Source: Aurantiochytrium sp. KH105
Taxonomy: Eukaryota > Sar > Bigyra > Thraustochytrida > Thraustochytriidae
Assembly: GCA_003116975.1 (NCBI GenBank)
Contig: BGKB01000124.1
Location: 140,745-204,744 of the forward strand
Direction of reading: 5' to 3'
Length of the DNA: 64,000 nt
Made by a program: the position numbers and the translations under genes. Below, piece after piece: positions 19,654 through 28,846 of this stretch (the first letter of the stretch is position 1; the number at the start of each line of letters is the position of its first letter). The notes beneath the pieces are model-generated. The model was not told the origin of the DNA. It made no database searches and was given only the letters and a program-made list of their open reading frames with translations.

Positions 19654-22600
19654 ATGCGCGCGGGACCAGGACCGGGACCGGGACCAGGCCCAGGCGGCGC
19701 GGGGGGTCGAGGCCCAGGCGCGCGGACTGCGCCTGGGTTCGCAGCGCCCTCTCGCTTAGGCGCGACGGCGGGCCGCCAGGACGCGTCGAGGATGAGGTCG
19801 CTGCTGGCACCCGACCAGGTGGGCCGCGACGCGCGCGCCCGGACCGAGGAGGCGGCCTCGAGGACCTCGAGCGTGACGAGGCCGCGGGGCATGGACGTCA
19901 GCGGCGTCTCCGTCTCTGTCTCGGGCGCGGCCATCCCTCGCAGCCCGGCGAGCGACCTCGCCGTGGAGGCTCCGTCAGGAGAATGGTCGCGGACTTCCAC
20001 GACGCTCCAGGACATCCTGGGCAGCGCGGACAACGAGAACCATGGCGCCGCCGCCAGCGAGGACATGTACTCGTATGGGAGCGAGCGCATGATAAGCGGG
20101 ATATCGGACGACCAAGACGACGTCGCTGACGTCGTCGACGATTTCGGGGCCAATGGGGAGCCACCTTCTGAAATTGTCGAACTCGAGAATCGCCTCGCCC
20201 TGCTTCCCGTCCTCGTGAAGCAGAACAGCGATCTGCGCGGACTCTGGGACGCCGAACGAGAGCGCGCAGGTACCCTTAGCGAGGCCATTGGGCACTTGCA
20301 AAGCGAAGTGCGCGCCGTATCTGCAGCAAGAGACGAAGCTCGGCTCTGGGAGGGTCTGTATCGCTTTCGTCTCGAGCTTCATCAGCGAAGAGCTTGCGGA
20401 GAGGTCATGGCTCTCATACGCGCGGATCTTCCTGCTCTCTTGCAGGTGCCGTCCTGCGAGCTCATCATGGCTGACGATGCTGATTCCACAAGGCCAACCC
20501 GCCTTACGGAAGCCATCGCATTTGTACTCGAACATCGCGAGACGCTCGAGAGCGATGGAATGCGTTTTGTTCCAATCTTTGCAGACGCGCACGGGGTGTG
20601 CGCTGTGCTTCGTATTGAGGGCACATCTTCTCGCCAACCAGAGGCAATTGCGCAGTCGGCGTGCGAGGAAATTGGCGTTGTGCTCGCCTATTGCCTCGTG
20701 GATCGTCTCAAGGACGAAACGCTTGCGAGCGTTAACAAAGCCCTCGCAGACGCCGAACACCGCCTCGGAAGCTCGGACGACGATATTGACCGGCGAGCAG
20801 AGGCCCTTCGTATTGGTGGCGAAGTCATTGCCGAAGCCATAGAGCAAACCACTCTCCACGACTCGGAAATTCATTTCATTGAGCTCTTGGAGCGAGGCAT
20901 ACGCACGTGCGTTCAGGCTGATCTGTGCGCGCTTCAATTCATGGACAAGCGCATTGAAGTTCAAAAAGCGTTAGCAGTGAGCACAAGTCTCCAGGTCACG
21001 CTAGGTGATCGACGCGCCGAACTCATCCTGGGCCGACGTCAACGTATCCATGGTCCCTTTGAGCCTTGGGAGCAAGCAGTAGCACTCAAGCTGGCTGAAA
21101 ATGTCTGGGGCCTCTACGAGCTGTCAAAGAAGCTTGCGCAGAAAACAGCAGAGATCCAGGATCGCAAGACGGACCTGCAACAACGTCTCGAGGCTGCAGA
21201 AGCGCGGATTGGCCAAATGCAATCCGCGCACAGCCGCGCGGCGCGCATCGAGGCTCTCTATACACTGGTGAGCAGGCTTCTGGCATCTGACTCGGAAGAG
21301 AGCCTCGTCAAGATTGTCCAAGATCATGTCCCTAACGTACTTGAGGTCACTTCCGTTCGTCTGGTGTTGCGGCACGAATCTTCTTCCAAGGACTCGTCTT
21401 CATCATCAACACAAGCGTTCCATATCCACGAAGATGCTCATCTATTTGTTGACGGGAAACCCAACGTCGAATGGGCCGACACCGTCGTCGACCTTGTGGG
21501 CTGCGCGCTCGACCAAGCTCGCAAGCGCAATCAAAATGCCGCCTCCATTGCCTCCCTAAGTGCCGCTTGTGCAAGAAGTCGTGACGACGCTCAGGCGAAT
21601 GAGTCGCTTCGTCTTCGCGCTGAAGCTGAAAGTGTGCGCATCGCAGAGACGGCACGGGTTATTTTGGAAAAACTTGCGAGCCCAAAGCCACCCTCGCTCG
21701 AACAAGTTTGCCTCATGGCGCAGGAGAGCGTCAATACGGTCGTCGCACCGGACGAGCATGCTGTTGGCCATCGCCAGTGGGTTCGAGTTCTTATTCTCGA
21801 TCTCGATAGCATGGACGAGAGCAATCTTTTCGAATTAAATACGGACCAAGAGGACACGATCAGCGCAAGAGCATCGACGCGCGAGCCTATTGCACGTGTT
21901 GTTGTGCCATCAAATCTACAAAATATCAAGGTTCGACTTGGTCAGGGACTTGTCGGTCGCGTTCTGAGCTCGGGACGGACTCACATTGTCACCGGTGACC
22001 GCATTGCACGTGAGGAAGCCCTGGTTCGCGATCTCGATCGCCCAGACACAAGTGCGCTTCTTTGCGTGCCTATTGTCGGAAGCCGAGCTGCGGAAGCGCT
22101 AAGCCCCGCGCAGTCGAATGATGGCGATGCACAAAGGGTTTGGGCGTCCTCGTCTGGACTCGCTTCTGGCGTGCTTGGCTGCATTCAGGTTGCAAGAGTT
22201 GCCGCAGGCTCGAGCTTCGGCGAGCTTGACGGCAAGCTTGTTCGCATGATTGCAGGGCATCTTGCGCGCCAGATCGAACTTGCGCGCGCACAGACACGTG
22301 CAGATGACTCCTTTACGCAGAGCGCGACGGCCCGCAGCGAGATCGCTGATTTTGCTGCCGTCCTGTGCGCGCTCGAAGTTCCCCGGTCTTCCGGGGTCTC
22401 CCTCCTGCATTCTCACATTATCCCACTTGTCGAAAAGCTCGGATGCCGATTGCGCGTGGCTGAAGTCGGTTCTTCTCCATCAGCAGGCAAGCAAGAGCAC
22501 GTTCGGCGCTTTGAGACACGCACACTTGAGTCGAGGCATCAGGGAAAGTCAGATCACGTCCTTTTGAGCTGCTCGAAGCCAACGGCGGTATTCCATTACT

Positions 22601-25600
22601 TGTGTGATGTGATGCCTCTCGCTCTACGTCTCGCGGACGCTTTGGAACAGATTGGAGCCGACGCTTCTTCTTTGCGCTCTCGGGACTCGGACCTTTCACA
22701 AGTTCAAGCAGAACGTGATGAGCTCGCCTCCAACGTCGAGCGATTTCGCAAGCTTGTTGCCATTGCCGCAAGCGTGGGTGGCAGCAACGCTCCAGCGAAG
22801 ACGTCAGAAACCTCTTACGCCGCCGTTGTGTCATCCGAGGAAGACCCCGTCGAGCGTCTGAGCTGGTATGTCGAAGAGCTTTTTGGATCTCAACTACATG
22901 GAATCTGGTACAGCAGGAACGCAGTACCTGCCATCTTTAAGTCTGCATGCGAGGAGGCCGTCAATGCGCCTCACTGGGCAGGGGTGCCGGCTGGCGAGGC
23001 TCATGTCCTTGTTGTCGAGGAGGACCGCGAAAGTGAAGTCCCCTTCAGTCCGGGGAGACGTCTTCTCGGCCGAGACGACTTGGAGATTCTCATTCTTCTT
23101 GCATCATGGCTTGGACGCGCACATCAGCGATTTGCGCAAATCTCGCAGTTGCAGGTTGCACTCCGTGACGCATCGCAGGGTCTAAGCGACACCCGCGCTG
23201 GTGCCGAGGGGGCCGCGTCATCGCTGTCCATCACTTCCGAGGCAATGCGTATGATAATTGCATGCACGGAGGTGGGTTTCCTCGAGCGGCATACCTTGGA
23301 CGTGGAAACACTTCGGGATGAGCTGCCGGCTTGGATATCTCGTGGGGCACCCGAAGGCCTCTCCTGCACGCTTCTTGATAATGAGAAAGCTCTCGAGGCA
23401 GCGATTCGAGCGGGCCATGTTATCATCGAGTCTCCCTGTGAACATGAAACCGGGTTGATGGTGTCCGTTGCCGGCGCAGAGGAGGCTCACGTCACAGCAG
23501 CCTTTGCTGTTGCGCATGTGCATGCGTTTGCACTCACACGCGCTCTGGAGGCCCAGCGGGAGAGCGCGGATCGGGAAGATTTGTCTGTACAGCTCCATCA
23601 AAGCCGTCATCACGTCTTTTTACAAGATCTTGCACTTCGCATGGGTGCTGGGGCAAATGTTGCAGATGCTATTGGCACAGAGGGCATACTTCGCAACCAG
23701 TGCGCGGACCTCTGTGCAGAGCTCGGAGCGAGTTTCGTACACGCTTTTGAGCTGGGGCCTGGCGGCGTGCTCACCTGCCGGACGCTTCCATCGTCTTTGC
23801 AGGCTGCCATGCCCAATGTGGGAGAAAGCTGCTCTCTTGTCTTGCATCCGCCGCTCCCAGCTGATTTTCGCAAGCTGGTTGACGCGAATCCTGTGAGTCC
23901 TCATCCCATTGATGCTGGCGCTCCATGGGTGGAGCGCTGCACCCTTACGCTGGCGCACAATGTATTTGAAAGGTGCAGGCTCGTTTTTGTAGCGGGGCAT
24001 ATTCTGAGCGAGGGCGAGACACTCAATGCTGAGCATGTGCGAGACTTTTTGGAGCGTGCTGTTTGCCTCATTGGCAATGCCTTTGAAACGAGACAGGCCC
24101 TTGAAGATCTGCGAAGCGAAAAGGCGCGAGCTGAGGAGGGCCTGCAGTCAGCCATCGAGGCCCACACGCGCCTCGAAGCCGCCAAAGAGGATCTCGAAAA
24201 ACGTTTTATTCAAGCAAAAGCTTTGGATGAAACATTGTCGGCTTTGGCGAGTGCCAGCACGGTGGAGGAGATCGCAACGCTTATTCTCGCGCATCTCGAA
24301 AGCGGCCACCCTGGACGATGCTGTCTCTTTATTCGTCAAGACATCACGGCGTTCCAAGAACAAGAATGTGACGCGACTATGGTCGACTGGACGGAGCCTG
24401 CGCGTCAAACGAGCGATGATGGCTTGGTGGGCGTCTGTTCCAAATCACAATCTGTAATTTACATTCGAGAGGACCTCGTTTCAGACGCGCGCTATGTATA
24501 TCGAATTGATGGGGCCGGCATGGCATCGCATCCCTCAAGTCTTGTCTGCGTTCCGATTCTTGCTTCGCTTCACGCGGAAGAGAATAAGTCGACTCTTGGC
24601 GTCATCTGCGTGGCGAATCCAGAGCGTTCTAGAATCGACAGTCTGAGCGTTTTAGCCTCAGCAAGCGCATTGGCCCTTGCAGGCCAGACCCTTCACCATG
24701 CTAAAGAAGCGGCACAGGAAGCGTTGCGAGATATCGAGAGTGCCATGGTCGATGTGAAACGGACTGCGGTTACCGGCGAGGATCTAGCGCGTCTTCAGCG
24801 TCGGAGTGAGGATATGATCAAGGAAGTTGACACGGCCATAGCCAGAGCTGTCAGCGTTGCCACAAGCGGTGGCGGTGGAGAGTATGAAAACAAGGACGAC
24901 GTGGAGCGAAAAAGCGAAAGCCAGAGACCCCCCATTATAGTAACATTGCTTGGACACGTACTTTGCGAAATGCAAGAGCTACTTTCTTCTTGCGCAGAAG
25001 AAACAATTGCGATGATGATGCCGTCCTCAATTGATAAGCGCAAAGATGTATGGTGCGTCAATCGAAAGAACCGTCAGTGGGCATTTTCACAAAGCACATT
25101 GGAGCGCAGCGTTGTCATTGCATCCCTGGAGGAAAGAGAAGTAGCTGCCGTTGCCGAGGACGACCCGCTGCATGCTTGTGTTCTACGGCAAAGTACGCAT
25201 CTGGCGCAAAGCCAAGAGCTCTTTGCTTGCGCGTTGCGCAATGCAGATGGCAGCGCAAACGGCCTGCTTCTCTTTTGCAATCCCCAGCCCGCGACCCGCG
25301 ATCGTTTAGGATGGGAGTTCGCTCGCGCGCTTCGCCCCCTCTTGGCGCACGCTCATTTGCGAGAGGAGAACGAGCTCGCAGCAGACGCAGTACGCAAACA
25401 AAAGTCAGAAATTGCACTTGTGCAAGAAAGTCTTCGCGCGGAAACAACCTTGGCCAAGAACGAGGCCTCGCTGCATTCCGCACAAGCAAAATTTGGCAAG
25501 TTGCTCCTCGAAGGTGTCCTCAAAGGGAAGCAAGCTCTTTGCGAGATTGTGCAACATGGATTTGTGGAGCTTTTGCACGGGCCAGACCTTTGCGCAGCAC

Positions 25601-28566
25601 ATCTTTTCCTCCCTCAAACACACATGGATCAGGACGACGAAGCGATCGGTCAATCACACCCGGTCTCGTCCTCGCTGGGCCTCTTTACGTTCACGGATAA
25701 TATGGGCAAGGCAAAGAAAGCGTGCAAGGTTGTTGAGTACGTAGCATCCATGGGTCAATCGGTAAAGTCGTCGACCCGAATGACCTTGCCAGTGATCGAG
25801 GCAGAAAATGGGCGCGTCCTCGGTGTTTTGGACCTGCATGCCACGGAGGATGACCAAGCTCAAGGATTCGACAATGTTTCATCATGCTTTACAAGAAATT
25901 TGCGCGCAGGCCTCGAATGGTGTGCGTTGGCCATCGAGAATGTACAATGTAGAGCGAGTGACACGGCTGCGCTTGACAGATACGAGGAGCTTCTAAATGT
26001 GCGAGACCTAGAAATTGCGCGTTTGGAAGAGCACGCACAAAATCAGTCAAATGCTCAGGAGGAACGCGCTCTACAACGCGACGTTTATTGGGAAGCAGTT
26101 ACAAGCGCGCTCGGACGCATTGCTGCAAGCACGGGATCTGTCGACTCGCACGAAGATCTACGTCATACGTGCCGTGCTACAGAGCGCGAGCTGGATATTA
26201 TTTGTGGAGCGGAGCAGGGTAGCTGCCGTGTGGTATTAAGCTCGCAAAACGCGTCAGCGCAAGGCTTGCTTGCGGGCTGCGTCATACCCCTGCACCCCTA
26301 TGGAGAGGAGAGTGAGCCAGCAATTGGGTTTCTGAGCGTTCCGCTCGACGCTGAAAACCGACGCGCCGCGGAGATGCTTGCGCCTGCGCTCGCGGCACTC
26401 TTGAGGGCAGCGGGGAGTCTCGCGAGCGCAAAAGCGGCTCTGGCAGATCAGGCGTCGCGGATTGCTGTTTCGGAGGCTTCTGCACAACGTTTTGAGTCAC
26501 GTCTTTCAGAACTTGAGGAAACGGCAGGGATGCAGCAAGCGAAGGAGACTCTTCTCCGTCATATGGTATCTTGCCGCAGCATTTACGAGATCCGCGAAGC
26601 AGTCCGCGCACACGCGTCAGCGTACTTTTGTCCGGGCACGAGCAGCACCTGCGTTGCGGAGTTGCACTTACAAGGTGCAAAAAACCAGATGCGGGAAGGC
26701 CTTGGTGCAACAGCATTGTCTACGGGTCAGATTGTGTGCGCTCGTGATGTTCTCGAAGACGCTCGTTACAACCCTGATGCGGATGCACGCGTCATTTGCA
26801 AGCAGCAGGCACGGGGTCTGCTTGCGGTGCCACTTCGCTCTCAAGGATCCAGTCTCCAAGCATTCTCATCCAGCATGTCAGCACGACGAGCTGCCTCGTC
26901 CATTCAACCATGGGAGCGCGATCCTCTTGGGGTTCTGATAATTTGGACTGTTGACGTTTTGAGCGCTGCGGACATGGAGCAGATGCAGGCGCGGTGCGAG
27001 TCTCTTCGTCGTGAGCTCGTGTTTGTTCTGTACTATCTGCTCGCGCAAGACCAGTTGACCCGCCGAAAGGGAATGGATGGGCCATGGGCTAGTCTGTGTC
27101 GCGAGCTCTGCGCGGATAAGACGCGCCCAGGACCGCTCAAGCGTTGCCTCGAGGAGCTTTGCGCAGACGAGGCAAAGTGTACTTTTGAGGGTATCTCTGT
27201 GGCATCCCCAGATCGCGCTGGGGTTTTTCTGTACTTGCTCGAGGATAGTGCCAAGGCCCTCAAGGGAGATGCCGAGGTCGTTTGCAAGTCAAAATCACCG
27301 TATATGGCGAGTCGCAGCCGCCGCGTTGCAATTCCCTGTTCGTATCGTGATTCGAGGGGAGTTGTGCGTGTGGTGGGCGTCTTACACGTCTGCCGTGGCG
27401 GCGGCTTCGATGCTACCTCAAGTTTAGCAGCTCTGCAGCACATTGGCGAGCTCTTGGGCGCATTCATGCGGCGTGTCCTTCGCGAGCGCGCAAGCCTAGC
27501 AAAGTCAATGGCGTATGAAAAACGAGTCTCACAGCTTGAGCACCTCGCAAGTACCCGCAAGTCGTCTGCCAGCCCTGGTCGTCCAGGCACTGCGCAAGTG
27601 GGTGGAAGAGATGCCGGTTCAAGCGGGATGCTCTCGCGTGATTTGCTAGAAAAGTGCAACAAGCTCGAAGACCAGCTCATGGACGCTGAATTGAGTCTTG
27701 AACGCGCTGATCGCGACCGCGCCTCCTTGCGGACGGCCTTGCAGCACGCCGAGAAGAAGGTCGAACAATTGCGAACTGCTGTGAAGCGTGCAGATGCGCG
27801 GCAGCACGAGATTGAAACCAATGCTGCTGTCGTTCTCGAATCAGCGCGCAAGATGAAGGCAGACGCCGAAGTAAAGCGTCGCGAGCTTGAGCGCAGGCAA
27901 GCTGATATGGAGGAAGAGCGCGCGCGAGCGCAAGAGAGGTCCCTTCAAGAGCGCCAACTTGCCCTTCAAGAACGTGAAGCGGTTGAGCAAGAGCGCCAAC
28001 TTGCCCTTCAAGAACGCGAAGCGGTTGAGCAAGCGCGTTTGCGGGAGTCGGAGCTGCACGTCGAGCGGCCAAGACAGCGTGCTCAAAGGGTTTGTGCAAG
28101 TGACAAGAGCAGCGGCACAGGCAGGGGAAATGGTGCTGATAGCGACTGTGAGCTCTTTGATGAGTCCAAGGTGATGATTTCGGAGAACCTTTCGCGCTCG
28201 GCTTTGTCGGGAGGGCCTGCCATGACCGCCGTGGCCGCAGCCATGCGTTCTCGTCCGCTGCCCCCGCCGCATCCGAGTGGAACCCTCAAAGAATTACAGC
28301 GTGTTTGTGAGCAGATGCGCGAGTCGCAAACTAAGCGTGCCGCATCAATTCGCGAGCTCATCAATCTCGAGCAAGTTCAACTTGATGGCGAGGCGAAATT
28401 ATCTGCATCGCGACTTCCAACCCCTTCTCAGCTGGGCACCCCTATTCAGACAGTTCCATGGTCAACTGTGAAGCGTGTGGCGCAGCGATCGGCGCAAAAA
28501 GCAGCATCGCAGCAGCGCCGAGAGCGAACCAGGACAAGGCCACAGCCACAGGAAGAGCCGAAGTAG
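19654..28566 (+). CDS. Giant multi-GAF-domain coiled-coil protein
   Basis: 2970 residues from the ATG at 19654 (MRAGPGPGPG). The proline/glycine leader means a later ATG (19795 or 19891) is possible. At least four GAF or GAF-like modules are readable: about residues 663-880 (VRLGQGLVGRVL, then SALLCVPIVG), 1530-1680 (SDDGLVGVCSKSQ, then SLVCVPILAS), 2296-2470 (GLGATALSTGQIV, DARYNPDADARV, GLLAVPLR) and a weaker one at 2546-2606 (VAIPCSYRD). Further degenerate GAF-like units fill the N-terminal half, separated by short coiled coils. Residues 2663-2806 are a long charged coiled coil. I see no kinase, phosphodiesterase or cyclase domain. GAF domains bind small ligands such as cyclic nucleotides, so a sensor/scaffold role is likely but inferred. 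It converges on a cyclic-nucleotide-binding gene. I cannot assign a named family. Confidence 0.8.
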   Translation: MRAGPGPGPGPGPGGAGGRGPGARTAPGFAAPSRLGATAGRQDASRMRSLLAPDQVGRDARARTEEAASRTSSVTRPRGMDVSGVSVSVSGAAIPRSPASDLAVEAPSGEWSRTSTTLQDILGSADNENHGAAASEDMYSYGSERMISGISDDQDDVADVVDDFGANGEPPSEIVELENRLALLPVLVKQNSDLRGLWDAERERAGTLSEAIGHLQSEVRAVSAARDEARLWEGLYRFRLELHQRRACGEVMALIRADLPALLQVPSCELIMADDADSTRPTRLTEAIAFVLEHRETLESDGMRFVPIFADAHGVCAVLRIEGTSSRQPEAIAQSACEEIGVVLAYCLVDRLKDETLASVNKALADAEHRLGSSDDDIDRRAEALRIGGEVIAEAIEQTTLHDSEIHFIELLERGIRTCVQADLCALQFMDKRIEVQKALAVSTSLQVTLGDRRAELILGRRQRIHGPFEPWEQAVALKLAENVWGLYELSKKLAQKTAEIQDRKTDLQQRLEAAEARIGQMQSAHSRAARIEALYTLVSRLLASDSEESLVKIVQDHVPNVLEVTSVRLVLRHESSSKDSSSSSTQAFHIHEDAHLFVDGKPNVEWADTVVDLVGCALDQARKRNQNAASIASLSAACARSRDDAQANESLRLRAEAESVRIAETARVILEKLASPKPPSLEQVCLMAQESVNTVVAPDEHAVGHRQWVRVLILDLDSMDESNLFELNTDQEDTISARASTREPIARVVVPSNLQNIKVRLGQGLVGRVLSSGRTHIVTGDRIAREEALVRDLDRPDTSALLCVPIVGSRAAEALSPAQSNDGDAQRVWASSSGLASGVLGCIQVARVAAGSSFGELDGKLVRMIAGHLARQIELARAQTRADDSFTQSATARSEIADFAAVLCALEVPRSSGVSLLHSHIIPLVEKLGCRLRVAEVGSSPSAGKQEHVRRFETRTLESRHQGKSDHVLLSCSKPTAVFHYLCDVMPLALRLADALEQIGADASSLRSRDSDLSQVQAERDELASNVERFRKLVAIAASVGGSNAPAKTSETSYAAVVSSEEDPVERLSWYVEELFGSQLHGIWYSRNAVPAIFKSACEEAVNAPHWAGVPAGEAHVLVVEEDRESEVPFSPGRRLLGRDDLEILILLASWLGRAHQRFAQISQLQVALRDASQGLSDTRAGAEGAASSLSITSEAMRMIIACTEVGFLERHTLDVETLRDELPAWISRGAPEGLSCTLLDNEKALEAAIRAGHVIIESPCEHETGLMVSVAGAEEAHVTAAFAVAHVHAFALTRALEAQRESADREDLSVQLHQSRHHVFLQDLALRMGAGANVADAIGTEGILRNQCADLCAELGASFVHAFELGPGGVLTCRTLPSSLQAAMPNVGESCSLVLHPPLPADFRKLVDANPVSPHPIDAGAPWVERCTLTLAHNVFERCRLVFVAGHILSEGETLNAEHVRDFLERAVCLIGNAFETRQALEDLRSEKARAEEGLQSAIEAHTRLEAAKEDLEKRFIQAKALDETLSALASASTVEEIATLILAHLESGHPGRCCLFIRQDITAFQEQECDATMVDWTEPARQTSDDGLVGVCSKSQSVIYIREDLVSDARYVYRIDGAGMASHPSSLVCVPILASLHAEENKSTLGVICVANPERSRIDSLSVLASASALALAGQTLHHAKEAAQEALRDIESAMVDVKRTAVTGEDLARLQRRSEDMIKEVDTAIARAVSVATSGGGGEYENKDDVERKSESQRPPIIVTLLGHVLCEMQELLSSCAEETIAMMMPSSIDKRKDVWCVNRKNRQWAFSQSTLERSVVIASLEEREVAAVAEDDPLHACVLRQSTHLAQSQELFACALRNADGSANGLLLFCNPQPATRDRLGWEFARALRPLLAHAHLREENELAADAVRKQKSEIALVQESLRAETTLAKNEASLHSAQAKFGKLLLEGVLKGKQALCEIVQHGFVELLHGPDLCAAHLFLPQTHMDQDDEAIGQSHPVSSSLGLFTFTDNMGKAKKACKVVEYVASMGQSVKSSTRMTLPVIEAENGRVLGVLDLHATEDDQAQGFDNVSSCFTRNLRAGLEWCALAIENVQCRASDTAALDRYEELLNVRDLEIARLEEHAQNQSNAQEERALQRDVYWEAVTSALGRIAASTGSVDSHEDLRHTCRATERELDIICGAEQGSCRVVLSSQNASAQGLLAGCVIPLHPYGEESEPAIGFLSVPLDAENRRAAEMLAPALAALLRAAGSLASAKAALADQASRIAVSEASAQRFESRLSELEETAGMQQAKETLLRHMVSCRSIYEIREAVRAHASAYFCPGTSSTCVAELHLQGAKNQMREGLGATALSTGQIVCARDVLEDARYNPDADARVICKQQARGLLAVPLRSQGSSLQAFSSSMSARRAASSIQPWERDPLGVLIIWTVDVLSAADMEQMQARCESLRRELVFVLYYLLAQDQLTRRKGMDGPWASLCRELCADKTRPGPLKRCLEELCADEAKCTFEGISVASPDRAGVFLYLLEDSAKALKGDAEVVCKSKSPYMASRSRRVAIPCSYRDSRGVVRVVGVLHVCRGGGFDATSSLAALQHIGELLGAFMRRVLRERASLAKSMAYEKRVSQLEHLASTRKSSASPGRPGTAQVGGRDAGSSGMLSRDLLEKCNKLEDQLMDAELSLERADRDRASLRTALQHAEKKVEQLRTAVKRADARQHEIETNAAVVLESARKMKADAEVKRRELERRQADMEEERARAQERSLQERQLALQEREAVEQERQLALQEREAVEQARLRESELHVERPRQRAQRVCASDKSSGTGRGNGADSDCELFDESKVMISENLSRSALSGGPAMTAVAAAMRSRPLPPPHPSGTLKELQRVCEQMRESQTKRAASIRELINLEQVQLDGEAKLSASRLPTPSQLGTPIQTVPWSTVKRVAQRSAQKAASQQRRERTRTRPQPQEEPK
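27946..28029 (+). repeat. 42-bp in-frame tandem duplication in the GAF protein coiled coil
   Basis: Two adjacent 42-bp units (27946-27987 and 27988-28029) differ at one base (gaacgtgaa versus gaacgcgaa) and each encode QERQLALQEREAVE. Fourteen residues equal two heptads, so the coiled-coil register is kept. Near-identity implies a recent event. Confidence 0.95.
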
Positions 28567-28744
28567 CCGCATGAGAATTTCTCCATGATGATGACTTTTT
28601 GTAGTGAATGTGTAAAATTTTGGTTTCATTGCTGGTATAACAGTAGAGTGAGCGAACGTCTGATGAGGGCGGCGTGTTCCTGGAGCAATATTTTTATTTT
28701 ATAAAAAATTGTGAGGCTTTAGATTTGCAATGAAGCGCATTTGT

Positions 28745-28800
28745 TTTTTCTGCCCCCAATGCAAGCGAGCGGCAGTAAAAGATAGCGTGCTTCTGGAGTG
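28745..28800 (-). repeat. Partial duplicate of the 3' end of the cyclic-nucleotide-binding gene
   Basis: This segment repeats the terminal coding bases of the neighbouring minus-strand gene (28855-28911). The core gcaagcgagcggcagtaaaag matches gcgagcgagcggcagtaaaag at 20 of 21 positions, flanked on both sides by ttctgccc-like and gcgtgct-like similarity with a 3-bp insertion (ata). It lies just beyond that gene's stop codon, so it is a tandem copy of the gene tail in its own 3' UTR. The insertion and other changes show it is not constrained as coding. Confidence 0.7.
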
Positions 28801-28846
28801 TATTTGACGCATGATTTCCCCCAAGAAATAAAAGTGCAATCATGTT

